Positions 36,443 through 47,424 of a DNA stretch of 64,000 nucleotides are shown in pieces. The stretch lies in assembly GCA_964006375.1 (NCBI GenBank), contig OZ023267.1, forward strand, positions 30,733,094 to 30,797,093, written 5' to 3'. Below the pieces are notes generated by a model. It worked only from the letters and a program-made list of their open reading frames with translations, was not told the origin of the DNA and did no database searches. Position 1 is the first letter of the stretch. Every line of letters starts with the position of its first letter. The DNA is from Tillus elongatus (Eukaryota; Arthropoda; Insecta; Coleoptera; Cleridae). Made by a program: the position numbers and the translations under genes.

Positions 36443-36969
36443 TAGTAGCGGCTTGTGCCTTAATGCATTAGGGGTGCGCAAGAAAAAAAAGTTCGGGACG
36501 CAGCAAGTACGTTATGGTAGTAAATTTTTATTAAATGATTCAAATTTTAATAACTCATGTTTATACAAACTTAGAAAGTTGAATTTTGGTGCATAGTAGG
36601 GTCTTACCTGGGGAAATACATCTACCAAATTTAATCAAAATAACTTTGTAACTTTCGGAGAAAAAAAATTTTTTTCAAAAGAAAATTCAAAATTTAAATA
36701 ACTCAATTTTCTAAAAATATAGAAAGTTGAATTTTAGTTTGTAGTAGGGCCTTTTACAAGGCAACATATCCACCAAATTTTATCAAAATACCTTGGTAAT
36801 TTTCGGAGAAAAAGATTTTTTTGAAACGAAACACAAAATTTTCCCGGAAAACATCCGATTTTCCTGACTAACGAACTCATTCAAGCCACTAATAAAGGAA
36901 AGGAACTTGCTGAGTTTCGTCATCAAAATCAGTTGCTTATTTTTTGAGTTATCGTTTGGATATACACAA

Positions 36970-37092
<123 letters not shown>

Positions 37093-38031
37093 CAGCAAAC
37101 ACGCAACCATCGGCCGTCTGCCGGGATAATGCCGTCTGTGCTGGTTCAGTAACGGCAACGACGAAAAGGCGGTTTACCCTTACCTTATTGGCGTTGGCAA
37201 AATGCAAATAATATTTACGGTATTCCGCAGTACCTAACCAATGTTGGCTATACGGTGAGAATTATCGCTTTTTCATAGTACCGACAAAACGCTGGATAAG
37301 TGCAGCGTAGCCATAATAGCCCTCGTCTGCTCGTCTATCATCGTGAGCCGATAGTGTTGGCGCATGTCCATGGTGCTAACACAAAAGAAAACATTAAAAC
37401 TTAAACAACATGGCGTAGTGCTGTGTGCTGTGTGTTTGGCTTAATTAAAGTGGAATGATAAAACGCAAGAAATTATCTGTCGCAAGGCTTAATAGGTAAG
37501 TGAATCATTTTTTAATTTATTTATAGTCTTATTGCATTATATTAAATGTAGTATTCTCACAGTATGCAAATCATAAGCACTTGAATGTATAGTTTGTAAA
37601 TCACGCAAATATTGGTAACTGATTTTGTATGCCAGCTCTTGTCTTATTCACCATTCTTCCTCCATAATTAAGGGAAGGAAGTAACATTATTGAGATTGAT
37701 TAATTCAATATACCTAACTAATATTTCGCTTTGACCAACATTATTATACTTGTTATTTGTAAATGTTGCATTGTGGAAAAATCGAACATTTTTTATTGAT
37801 ATAGGTGTCTGATTTTCAGGAACTGTGAGCAAGAACCCTTTGTGTAAAGATGTCAGACAACAAAAAGGTGACACATTAAAGTTTTGCCTTCGTAATGCAG
37901 CAGACAGTGAAGAATATATAGGAGACAAAAATATGTTTTAGGAAAAATATTGCAGTAAGCTAAGCCTGAAATATAACTCAAGTGCTAGATGAAATGTTTT
38001 AAGTAGTTTACAGTTGTAAAAGATAATACCT

Positions 38032-38072
38032 TCTCTGATGACGCTTACCTTGTTACTGAAACGATCGTCAAA
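38032..38072 (+). ncRNA. hammerhead-like motif, family A
   Basis: TCT, CTGATGA (intact), C, GCTTAC / GTTACT (weakened stem II), GAAA, ACGATCGT, C17, AAA. Stem I (CCT/AGG in other copies) has decayed. The tail GTGGTGAACTGGGG and AAGTGTACCTATCAGTGC matches the family. Confidence 0.55.
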
Positions 38073-38830
38073 TCTTTAAAAATGTACTGTGGTGAACTGG
38101 GGTCTCGGAAAGTGTACCTATCAGTGCTTGTCACAGTTTAAAATATTCACTTAGTGTTTACCTTCGATGTAATTTCAAACCTCAATCAGTGGACAAACCA
38201 GATGGACACAGCCTCTCTTGAAAAAGACATCTTAGGGAATTGTTCGTGCAGTCAAGTGTACATACTCGCAAATATTCACTTGTTATTATTTTCACCAATT
38301 ATTAGCTATAAATATTATACAGGTCCTGTTTCATCTCCTTAAATTTGTTTATGCGAGTGCATATGTACTGAGTGCACATGGATATTCAGACCATATGAAA
38401 GTATATGTACCTACTAAAATATTATTATTCACTTATATTGTTAATTAAATGGATTCTCAAATTACTGTTTCATTTATGAGTTTGTTTATTGATATGTTAT
38501 CTGGCATTATTGTTAATTTTGACACATTTATACTTTATTTATTGTTAATTGCAAAAGTTACTATTTTATTTTTATGACATTAAAACGTCTAACATTATAT
38601 AGGTAGTTGGTTTTTATTTCATTTTTTCTATGTCCTATAATATAAGAAAACCATTTCAATATTCTGATTTTATGTAATAATATAATCTAGCTCTACAAAA
38701 TAAAATATCGATGAAAGTAATGGTCTGTATTATTGATGGGTTATATTTATAAATTACCAATATCGTGTAACAATTTGATACGTTCCTTATGTATACTTAT
38801 TCCTAAATTATGTTGATCAGTATTGGACTA

Positions 38831-39003
<173 letters not shown>

Positions 39004-39288
39004 GAATAGTGCTGGTCCTTCATAGTAGATGTAGTGGGCCACCTAAAATTGAGCACTTGATATAAGTGCCTGAGAAATGAAGATTTGATATTGAAATCAA
39101 GTAACTTAGTAGCATTGGTAACGTGCCTGACCGGTAATGTATGTGCTGGCTAAGAGACTGTTGGCCGGATGCTGGCCAGAGTTTCCTATAGTTACCGGCC
39201 CAGCATTGTATTCAAGCACTTCTCCAGCAATGCAAGTGCCGGGTACCGGCTATGACGCCAATACTGGGCCAGCATTAAAGGTTAGCTG

Positions 39289-39290
<2 letters not shown>

Positions 39291-39366
<76 letters not shown>
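39291..39366. repeat. (TA)n microsatellite, right part of a split core
   Basis: About 76 bp directly after GCTGGG. Confidence 0.95.
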
Positions 39367-39369
<3 letters not shown>

Positions 39370-40332
39370 TGAAACTGGCCCCAGATATGGGTTCTATGGG
39401 TCCTAGTTCGCGCTCATTTCAAAAAAATTTTGCCAAGTCTCAATCGATACCTCTTTATTAATGAATTTTTTAAAATAGAAATTCACTAAAAATAAAGGGC
39501 TCGCCTATTTTTTCCCCGATAATGTATTATAAAGAAACCTAACTTACTAAACTTAATAATTATTAACTACTTACCAAGTTTTCCTCTAGTTAGTTATACG
39601 TTTTAGTAGTTAAAAAGTCCCTTAAAAAGTTAACCTTTAAATTTAAAATATCCACTGAATTAGTCACAGTATCACAATTATTTTGTTCACTTATTAAGCA
39701 ACCCGAAGCAGTAACCATCATAATAATAACAATTGTCTTGTTAGAACATGTAAACCACAACGAAATGATCTAATTAAAAATCAATCCGACGCGAAGACGA
39801 AAATTACTAGGTAGTAGGTACACACGCTCTACCAAAAGTCCACTACAAACTGGAAGTGTGTAATTTTATAGCGCACCACAGATTGATTATTCGGCTGTTT
39901 TCGACGAACATCATCAAGATTCGGCGATCATTTCGCACTGAAGTATCGCATGTCGTGAGAGCGCCGAAAAATACACACCGCCGCCTAACTGCTTTATATG
40001 GATATGGATGTATGTAAGGTCTGCAACTAATTAACATTATACTTAGTCTGATTCTGTATTCTGTATTAATGGCTGCCGACTCACTGCGATTCTCGATAAA
40101 CGAATTTTGTTTGTTGAATGCAAGAGGTAAAAAAGTGAATAAAAATTTATTAAAATATAGCATAGCAAAAATATTGTTTTTTCCACGGCAGGCGGCATTG
40201 CGCGCGCACGGGCGCACTTATTGAGGAGCCGCCCCTGCATATGTGACAGATGATATAGCGTTATTTGCTCCATGCCATTGCTTTTATATAATAATAAGAA
40301 AGATAATAATTAATATTAAGGTAAGTAACCTA

Positions 40333-40547
40333 AATATGGGCACCCCTAAGCATTATATCAATTAATAACTTTATCGATTAAGATTAAGCCAAAGAAAAAA
40401 AATGGTTTGCTCTTTAGGTCAGAACGAATACAAAATCATACACAGAATTTGAAAAATATGTCTTTATTCTGAAACAGTCACCCATAAAAAAATTAAATCA
40501 AGTGCCCATATTAGGAGCATCAAGTTCTAATTATGGGCACCCTAAAA
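40333..40547. repeat. subterminal GGGCAC repeats, left side of the pogo-type element
   Basis: AAATATGGGCACCCC at 40333-40347, AGTGCCCATATTAGG at 40501-40515 and ATTATGGGCACCC near 40530-40544, in both orientations. Candidate transposase-binding sites by position and repetition only. Confidence 0.6.
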
Positions 40548-40689
40548 GAAACTTAAGAGAAATTAAATGATCCAGAAAATATAGTTATTAATAATTCTTA
40601 TTAATCAAAAGAAAAACTTAAACACTTGTACATGAACTTGAACATTGTAAAAAAGCTTAAGTTAGATAACGAGTTAGATAACTTAAACT

Positions 40690-42549
40690 TCATTCACTCT
40701 CTTCGCATGACGGGCACCTAAAAAAGGGTATGACATCTTTGGCCATCAGCCCACAGCACTCTTCATGAACCCAAGTCTGGCAAACAGTACACTGCCTCAT
40801 GTCTTCTTGTTTATCTTCTTTACAAAGGGGGCAGTACCATGATTCCTTTCGAGGAGTTGCAACGCCACTGCACGTAGCTCTATCTAAATTGGCTGTTTGT
40901 TGTTTGGACTGAGGCGCTCTTTTTTTGGCAATTGATGGTTCCTTTTGACTTAACTTCTTCTCCGCAAACAACCATTTAACAACTTTGACAGCTCGATAGT
41001 TTATTGCCTTTTTGGGTGGTGCTTTAGACTTGGCAGGTAGTTCTGGTGTTTTCAATATTTCAGTAAACGATCTAGACTTGTTAGCCTCCAACTCTTCGTC
41101 CGATGATTCACTGGTTTCAGAAGTCGAAGATTCGGATGGTTGCCATTCATTTTCATCGTCAGAACTGTCGTCATCTGAGACACGTCGAAGCCGTTTTTGT
41201 TTTTGACGAGGATTGTTAGTTGAAACCCTTGGAGTAGATGTACTGGGACCATCAACCTCTTGTTTTCTTGTTAATTCTGAAGCCATCGTTTGTTGGACAG
41301 GATTAGGACTACTAGGAATTGTAGTTGCAGGGGAATTTGCATTGTTTTGGTTCACTAGGGGTCTCTCTGACAGTGTTGAAGGTGCAAATGCCGTTTCTGG
41401 AATAATCGTCGGGTCAAAAGGGTATATACCAGTTGCTCGAAATCCTGCAGACACGTTTGAAGGGGTTGTTGCCTTTGGCCAAACTTTTGAAAATACATTA
41501 CCAAAACTAGATTTTGTTAATTTTCTACCAGGATTAAGACTCCAATACCTCTGCAATTCATCGTCCCAGTGGTATTCAAAAGAACGAAATACCGATTTGT
41601 CCATTGGCTGCAATTCATGCGTGCAGTTACTCGGAAGGCATAACAATGTGATTTCATGAGTGTCTGCAGCCTCAACAATATTTGCATCGAGATGGGATTT
41701 TGCTCCATCAAAAATCAGAAGGACTTTTCCAGGAGGTTTGTATTGTGCAAAATGTGCAATCCATTTAACAAAAGTATCACAAGTCATGCTGCCTTTTGCA
41801 GTCATGAATGCTTTGCACCCAGGTGGTAAATTATCTGAAAATTCAGGTTTATTTCTCTGGCCTTTAAACAAAACAACAGGTGGAATTATCTGACCAATAG
41901 CATTTCCACAAGACACAACAGTCACATTTTCGGCATGTTCTGGTGCCACAAAGGGTACCCGTTTAATTCCTTTGCGAGTTAAAATTACAGGTTCCTTATG
42001 AATTGTTAATTGGCACCCTTTTTCGTCCATATTAAAAATAAGCTGAGGTTTATCCATAACGTCTAACTCGGCCATCACAGTCCTTAATGTCTTGAAATAA
42101 TCCTCAACAATAAATCTGTTTAGTTTTGCAGCTCGTGCTGGATTAACGTTTTGAGATTTTCGGCGAGCAACCTCAGGATGTCTTCTTAAAAATAATTTAA
42201 GCCATTTTCTACCAACCATTGAAGAATTATGTTTTGTAGGTGGAAAGGGGACGTTGTTTTCGCTGCAGAACGTGTAAACACTTCTTCTTAAAATTTTAGA
42301 TGTAAGGGGCATTCCTATCTCAGCAAGTCTAAATATTCGAGAACACAACTCGGTTTCCTGGGCGTCAGTTAAAAAAGATTTTCGACCCAGCCGTTTAACT
42401 GTATTACCACTCCAAGCATGGCGTTGCAAAGTACTTCGTGGAATATTAAAATTAATTGCTGCACGTTTTATCTTCATTCCTCCTTGAATTGCAGCAACTG
42501 CTGCTTTGAGGGAGTCAGAACTCCACTGAGCTCGCTTTTGTGGAGACAT
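40690..42549 (-). CDS. pogo-superfamily transposase with C-terminal PHD finger, 619 aa
   Basis: Intact frame. Residues ~13-48 form a Psq-type helix-turn-helix (AAVAAIQGGMKIKRAAINFN, then IPRSTLQRH), followed by a second DNA-binding region to ~135 (WLKLFLRRHPEVARR). The DDE domain has D175 (FNMDEKG), D281 (IFDGAKSH) and D317 (LQPMDKSV), a DD35D spacing. Residues ~400-500 are Ser/Asp/Glu-rich, and KKR/KQKRLRR clusters may be nuclear signals. The C-terminus is a C4HC3 PHD-type finger: C573, C576, C587, C590, H595, C598, C612, C615. PHD fingers usually bind histone tails; this may bias target choice (inference). The start is supported by a TTATTTTTCAG acceptor 3 bases upstream. It may be active or domesticated; TIRs and TA duplication favour a mobile copy. 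Confidence 0.93.
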   Translation of the reverse strand: MSPQKRAQWSSDSLKAAVAAIQGGMKIKRAAINFNIPRSTLQRHAWSGNTVKRLGRKSFLTDAQETELCSRIFRLAEIGMPLTSKILRRSVYTFCSENNVPFPPTKHNSSMVGRKWLKLFLRRHPEVARRKSQNVNPARAAKLNRFIVEDYFKTLRTVMAELDVMDKPQLIFNMDEKGCQLTIHKEPVILTRKGIKRVPFVAPEHAENVTVVSCGNAIGQIIPPVVLFKGQRNKPEFSDNLPPGCKAFMTAKGSMTCDTFVKWIAHFAQYKPPGKVLLIFDGAKSHLDANIVEAADTHEITLLCLPSNCTHELQPMDKSVFRSFEYHWDDELQRYWSLNPGRKLTKSSFGNVFSKVWPKATTPSNVSAGFRATGIYPFDPTIIPETAFAPSTLSERPLVNQNNANSPATTIPSSPNPVQQTMASELTRKQEVDGPSTSTPRVSTNNPRQKQKRLRRVSDDDSSDDENEWQPSESSTSETSESSDEELEANKSRSFTEILKTPELPAKSKAPPKKAINYRAVKVVKWLFAEKKLSQKEPSIAKKRAPQSKQQTANLDRATCSGVATPRKESWYCPLCKEDKQEDMRQCTVCQTWVHEECCGLMAKDVIPFFRCPSCEESE

Positions 42550-42552
42550 ATT

Positions 42553-42850
42553 CTGAAAAATAACATCGTGTTAGATAAAACATAACCAAACGTCAGCAAA
42601 AGGTATGTCCCAAATATGGGCACAGCATGTGTTCTAAATATGGGCACTGCCCATATTTGGCAGTCACTCTAGTGCCCATATTTGGGACATGCCATTTTCT
42701 ACAAGTTTTGAAACACATTTTCATAATACGGAAGTAAACCTAAATATCTATTGTACAGTCTCAAAGTACAGTTCCTCAGCTTCAATTTTATATATAGTAA
42801 CAATTAATTTCGCTACATTTTCTTTACAAAATGAAATAAAATCTACTTAC
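42553..42850 (-). other. predicted 5'-UTR intron of the pogo-type transposase
   Basis: Minus strand: the donor CG|GTAAGTAG at 42850 and the acceptor TTATTTTTCAG ending at 42553 bound 298 bp. A CTAAC branch-point-like site lies just upstream of the acceptor. The coding start follows 3 bases later. Sequence signals only. Confidence 0.6.
42605..42690. repeat. perfect inverted repeats inside the 5'-UTR intron
   Basis: ATGTCCCAAATATGGGCAC (42605-42623) and its exact inverse (42672-42690), enclosing a second palindrome at 42636-42658 with AAATATGGGCAC arms. The same TATGGGCAC motif lies near both TIRs. Confidence 0.9.
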
Positions 42851-43019
42851 CGAAAACTACAACCTCACTTTCCACATTCGACGACTTCTGACTAGAAACA
42901 CCCGGTGGCGCCCTCTATCGACTAATGGCCGAATTTTGATTATGACTGAAGTTGTACGAGATACCTGTAATGCATATGCTGCCATCTTTTATTAAAATTG
43001 GTTACAAACAGTATTTATT

Positions 43020-43067
43020 CACTAGTGCCCGTATTTGGGGGGGTGCCCATACTTGGTTAAGGTACCT
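43020..43067. repeat. right subterminal repeats and TIR of the pogo-type element
   Basis: CTAGTGCCCGTATTTGGG followed by GGTGCCCATACTTGG and the TIR end TTAAGGTACCT. Mirrors the left end. Confidence 0.75.
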
Positions 43068-43074
43068 TACTATT

Positions 43075-43695
43075 ATTATTGACTACACATTAACATTTTC
43101 TATATTATCGACGGTGATTTATCGTTTTGGTAATTATACTGCGCACAAATTTTATCATGGCCTATTTCGTTCACTTTATAATTGATCACCTGATAGTATC
43201 CTAATCAATACCTGTTAATTACGTCGTAGCAACTCCGTAACTTCAAACTAAATAATTGTTTCATATATTTTCAGAAAGTTTTGAGAGTTTCACCTAAGGC
43301 TGGGGACAAAGTTCAAGATACTATGACGCTGAATAGGTATTCTGAGAGTTTAAAATTTCTGTGACATAGATAACTATTTCAACCACAGTGTAATACTATT
43401 TATCAGTGAACAAGTTGGAACATCGGAACAATTAAACCTTCAGGAAGCACTTCAGAAAGCACTAACAGAGCCACAAGTACCAGTAATAATAATAATGTTC
43501 TCTTAGAAATCCGCCCTTTATTCTCTTTGTTCTACAATTGAAAATACAGGCTCATAGTCTCACAGTTTTGCGTGTCTCTGAGAAAAACACAATGCTAACT
43601 TTACACCTTAATTACTTGCTTAAATTACTGCTACACAAGATAAGTTTATAGATGACGCACAAGGTGTTATAAAACCAGGTGTACTCATAATTAAA
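43075..43695. other. unassigned AT-rich DNA
   Basis: No convincing feature recognised to the right of the pogo-type element. Confidence 0.35.
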
Positions 43696-43699
43696 AAAT

Positions 43700-43860
43700 C
43701 TCTTGACGCAGCAAATGCGTTATGGTGGCGAATTCTCTTTAAAATATTTTTTATAGCAAATGTATTTCTTTGATGAAAGCAGGCATCAAACTTGGTTGCA
43801 TATATAGTAGAAACAATATTTCAACGAAATTTATTGTTTGAAAATATATAAACATTTTTC
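43700..43860 (+). mobile_element. MITE-2, left part only
   Basis: TCTTGACGCAGCAAATGCG and the following interior (GATGAAAGCAGGCATCAAAC). Truncated where the next copy begins. Confidence 0.7.
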
Positions 43861-43861
43861 A

Positions 43862-44755
43862 AAAGTCTGGATGCAGCAAATGTGTTATGGAAGTGAATTT
43901 CCGTAAAAATGTTTTTAATAGCAACTGCGAGCAGGCATCAATCTGATTATCGGTATAGCCTATGTAGTAAAAACAATGTATTATATTTTATCAAAATTAC
44001 TTATGGTTTGAAAATATACAAAAATTTTCCGAAAATAAACTTAAATGTTGGTTTCCTAAACAACAAAGCTTACGTTAATAGCAAATTGAGTTATTGAAAT
44101 TTGAAGGATTTAATGAAAATTCGGTAATTTTGCAGATTAGCTCCCGAACGCTTTACAAAAAAATGTTTTCAGAAACATTACTAGGACCCCACCTGGATGC
44201 ACAAACCACAAGAAAATTTTCTTGTTCACACCCCCCAAGCAAGTTACGGGACTGGGAGTGACTGGGGTGCTGGGCGGGGTAGGTAGTAAAAAGGAAATAT
44301 GAGCAGAAAAAGCGAAGAAAACTGCTTAAAAGCTGTCTATTTGAAGCCATATCCCCATTAAACCCCGCCGACACGAGGGGGGAAGGAAAATGTTCACACT
44401 CGCCAAGGAAGTTACGGCACCTGGGGGAATAGGGTGCTGTGCGGGGAGGCAGCGTTTAAGGGGGATATGGCTTCAAGATGTGAAAAAGACAACTTTCAAG
44501 CCAGTTTTATTCGCATTTTCTGCTCATATTTCCTTTTTACTACCTACCCCCCGCCCAGCACCCCTTTTCAGTCCTGGTCCCGTAACTTCCTTGGGGGGTG
44601 TGAATAAAAAAATTTCTTGGGGTTTGTGCATCTGCATCTAGGGGAGGGGGTGGTCATGCAAGTTTCTGAAAACAGTTTTTTGAAAAGAGGTCGGGAGCTA
44701 ATCTGCAAATTTACCGAGAATTCGCTACCAAAACGCACTTACTGCGTCCAGACTT
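43862..44755. mobile_element. MITE-2 split by the foldback element
   Basis: The left TIR CTGGATGCAGCAAATGTG and right TIR CGCACTTACTGCGTCCAGAC are about 890 bp apart because 593 bp is inserted. Without the insert plus one duplication the length returns to ~290 bp, as in other copies. Confidence 0.85.
44123..44715. mobile_element. foldback element with ~280-bp inverted arms and 8-bp target duplication
   Basis: The left arm starts GGTAATTTTGCAGATTAGC. The right arm ends in the inverse of GGTAAATTTGCAGATTAGC. Arms share TTTTCAGAAAC, GGATGCACAAACC, CACCCCCCAAG, AAGTTACGGGAC and GGTGCTGGGCGGGG. Flanks are GAAAATTC (44115-44122) and GAGAATTC (44716-44723). No coding capacity; the 8-bp duplication is compatible with hAT-like mobilisation. 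Confidence 0.88.
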
Positions 44756-45262
44756 TTTCTTATAAACGCATCAGATTTCGATTAAAAATGCAAAAATGCA
44801 TTAACGAATTTGTTCTACGAAAATTAGTTAAAAAAAATTATAGACCGTTAAACCATAAACTACATTAAACCTACAAATAAATATCCAAAAAAAGCATCAA
44901 CTTAACTAAACTGACAGCCAAAGCATCAGAGAAAGGGTCTATTTGAAATGAATATTTTGTAAACATTTTAGTAAAATAAAGGGCAATGACGGTTGGATAT
45001 GAAACTTAAGGGTTTGCAGAACACTCTTGCAACATTTTCTTTTCACATTCGGTATTTTTTTCACGTTCTTTGCCTAAACAATCCCAATTTTAACGTTTAA
45101 AATTGCGAGTTTGGCGTTTTGAGAAAAACTCCAAAATTTGTTTCTTTAACTTCGTTGTCTTTAAAGCTAGAGACGTAAATTTTGGTCCAGAGTTCACTCT
45201 TTATAATACAAACACGCGTACCAATTGGTTGCCCTTCCGTTTTCTTTGTATCTAAGATATTA
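44756..45262 (+). repeat. module 3, copy following the split MITE-2
   Basis: CGATTAAAAATGCAAAAATG, GACCGTTAAACCATAAAC, AAGCATCAGAGAAAGGGTC, GGGCAATGACGGTTGG and TTTGGCGTTTTGAG in the standard order. The CACCAACGACTTATGGG block is deleted here. Confidence 0.7.
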
Positions 45263-45725
45263 ATATAAATACTTGTTTTTGTGAAGAATAAGAAATCAAT
45301 GTAGGTAAATACTTGTTTTTATGTAGAATTTTAGTTGGAATTATTCATCCTCTGTTAAAGTTAACACTGTGTGCCAAACAGTCGTTTTTGCTTTCAAAAA
45401 CATGTGCGTCAGCTATTGGTTTGTTCGCCAGATGTGCTTGTCGGTGCCCGTCGCAGGCTACAATATTCACATAGTGAATTTATAGATCAAGGAAGAACGT
45501 GCTTCCTTAAATAACGCAGTACCTCTCATTTTAAGCCCATTATTCTTTAAATTAGATAAAAGCTCATAAATTTGTCAACTAGAAGATTAAAGTAGTTCGT
45601 CGACCTCGTCCGTGCAATATAGACACAATAGACTAACGACGCGTCTCCGACTACAATTTTTGCCTTCGGCTTAGTTCGTCTATCTAGGTAGGTTATAAAT
45701 ACATTTGTAGCGGTTAATTTAGTTT
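45263..45725. other. unassigned DNA with a family A tail-like segment
   Basis: 45430-45475 (GTGCTTGTCGGTGCCCGTCG, then CAATATTCACATAGTG) resembles the far tail of family A near 38130-38160. Nothing else recognised. Confidence 0.4.
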
Positions 45726-45846
45726 AGAATTTTTAGTGAATTTTTATTAAAAAAAATTGACTAATAGAGAGGTATCAATGGTGAAACTTTTGCAAAAATT
45801 TTTTCAAATGAGCGCGAATTTGGGCCCCTAGAACTCATATCCGGGG

Positions 45847-46053
<207 letters not shown>

Positions 46054-46679
46054 AACCGATAAATAATTAATTAACAGATTCTGATGAAAATCGGCAAGTG
46101 CCTTTCTTTTATTAATAGCTTGGACGAGTTTGTTAGCCAGGAAAATTGGACAGGGTTTGCCGGAAAAATTTTGAGTTTTCTTTCGAAAAAAATTTTTTCT
46201 CCGAAAATTACAAACCTATTTTGATCAAATTTTGTGTACATGTTGGTTTAGGAAAGGCCTAAATATGTACCGAAATTTAGCTTTCTAGGTTTACAAAAAA
46301 TTGAGCTATTCAAATTTGAAAGATTTATTTTTAATATCACCGCGTTTCATTGACAATGGCACACCTGGCTTATATGATATCTAGTATGTCTGAGCGTCGC
46401 CTGGCAACGGAACATTTGATATTATTGCGCAGGTCTGTTACACGCTGTAATTGACGTTTATCGTATGGTATTAGATTGTTTTATCTGTTTCAGTTGACAC
46501 ATTATTTGTGTTATTTGGTAATTTTTGTGCAAATTATTCCTTTATGATTTTATTAATGTTAGTGGGTGGACTAAACAGTTTTTGTTATGTTTTATCAACA
46601 CATATAAAGGATCGAAGTTTTAAAAAAGGGCTGATATGCAACAGTTTAGTTATTTTCTCTCTCATGCTTTGGCGGTAGT

Positions 46680-47072
46680 TTTAGTTGAGTTTATGGTTTA
46701 ACGGTCCATAATTTTTAGCTAATTTTTGTACAAAAAAATTCGTCAATGAGGAGACCGCGACTTTGGAAGTTTAAAAAGATTTCCTCAAATGAGCGCAAAC
46801 TAGGCCCTCTGGAATCCATTTACGTTCAGTTTTGATCTGTTTACATATATACAGGGTGGCGAATTTCTACGGTAAAGCTCAATATAATTATTATTATACA
46901 AGGGACGAGACAAAATTTAATAAGTTAATTGTAGGGTGTCTTGAGCTGCATCTTATAAAATTATTTTGACAATCACAGGCTGGCCCGTAAGTCTTTGGTG
47001 ATCCCTAAAATTGTTTTTCGAACAGCCTTATTTGATTGCATTTTTTATTGAAATGTGTTTGTAAGAAAAAAA
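46680..47072 (-). repeat. module 3, inverted copy
   Basis: Inverse order of GACCGTTAAACC, the TTCGTCAATGAGGAGACCGC hairpin region, TAGGCCCTCTGGAATCC, ACAGGGTGGCGAATTTCTAC and GTCTTTGGTGATCCC, leading into MITE-2. Confidence 0.7.
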
Positions 47073-47372
47073 TCAAGACGCAGTAAGTGCGTTTTGGTAG
47101 CCAATTTTCATTAAATGCTTCAAATTTCAATCACTCAATTTGCTATTAACCTAAGGTTTGTTGGCTAAGAAACCAACATTTAAAGTTTTTTGTCGGAAAA
47201 TTTTTGTACATTTTCAAACAATAAGTTATTTTGATAAAATATGGCGCATTGTTTCCACTATATAGCTTATACCGGTAACCAATTTGATGACTGTTTGCAT
47301 TAAAAAGACATATTTGCTATTCAAAGCATTTTTATAAAAATTCACTGCCATACCACACTTGCTGAGTCCAGA
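47073..47372. mobile_element. MITE-2, inverted copy
   Basis: TIRs TCAAGACGCAGTAAGTGCG and the inverse ending CACACTTGCTGAGTCCAGAC. About 300 bp. Confidence 0.8.
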
Positions 47373-47381
47373 CTTTTTCAT

Positions 47382-47422
47382 CCTCTGATGATGCTAACGT
47401 GATTAGCGAAACGATCGTAAGG
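47382..47422 (+). ncRNA. hammerhead-like motif, family A, intact core
   Basis: CCT, CTGATGA, one extra T, GCTAAC / ATTAGC closing stem II, GAAA, palindrome ACGATCGT, A17, AGG. Stem I is CCT/AGG. The family tail TGTTATGGTGATTTGGGTTC follows. The extra base between A9 and stem II is shared by families A, B and C. Confidence 0.65.
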
Positions 47423-47424
47423 TC

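Larger units (their letters stand above)
40319..43067 (-). mobile_element. pogo-type DNA transposon with an intact transposase
   Basis: The left end AGGTAAGTAACC...ATATGGGCACCCC and the right end (inverse AGGTACCTTAACC...TATGGGCACCCC) form ~28-bp TIRs with several mismatches. TA dinucleotides at 40317-40318 and 43068-43069 fit the TA duplication of this superfamily. Subterminal copies of TATGGGCAC lie at both ends. It is the only element here whose transposase frame is unbroken. Element length 2749 bp. Confidence 0.85.

Noticed and set aside
39843..40217. 124-residue minus-strand frame in the hAT interior
   Set aside because: The matching interior at 50800-51170 in the other hAT copy does not preserve the frame; no transposase motif.
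41213..41659. 148-residue plus-strand frame
   Set aside because: Lies wholly opposite the pogo-type transposase gene; no family resemblance, so it is a shadow frame.
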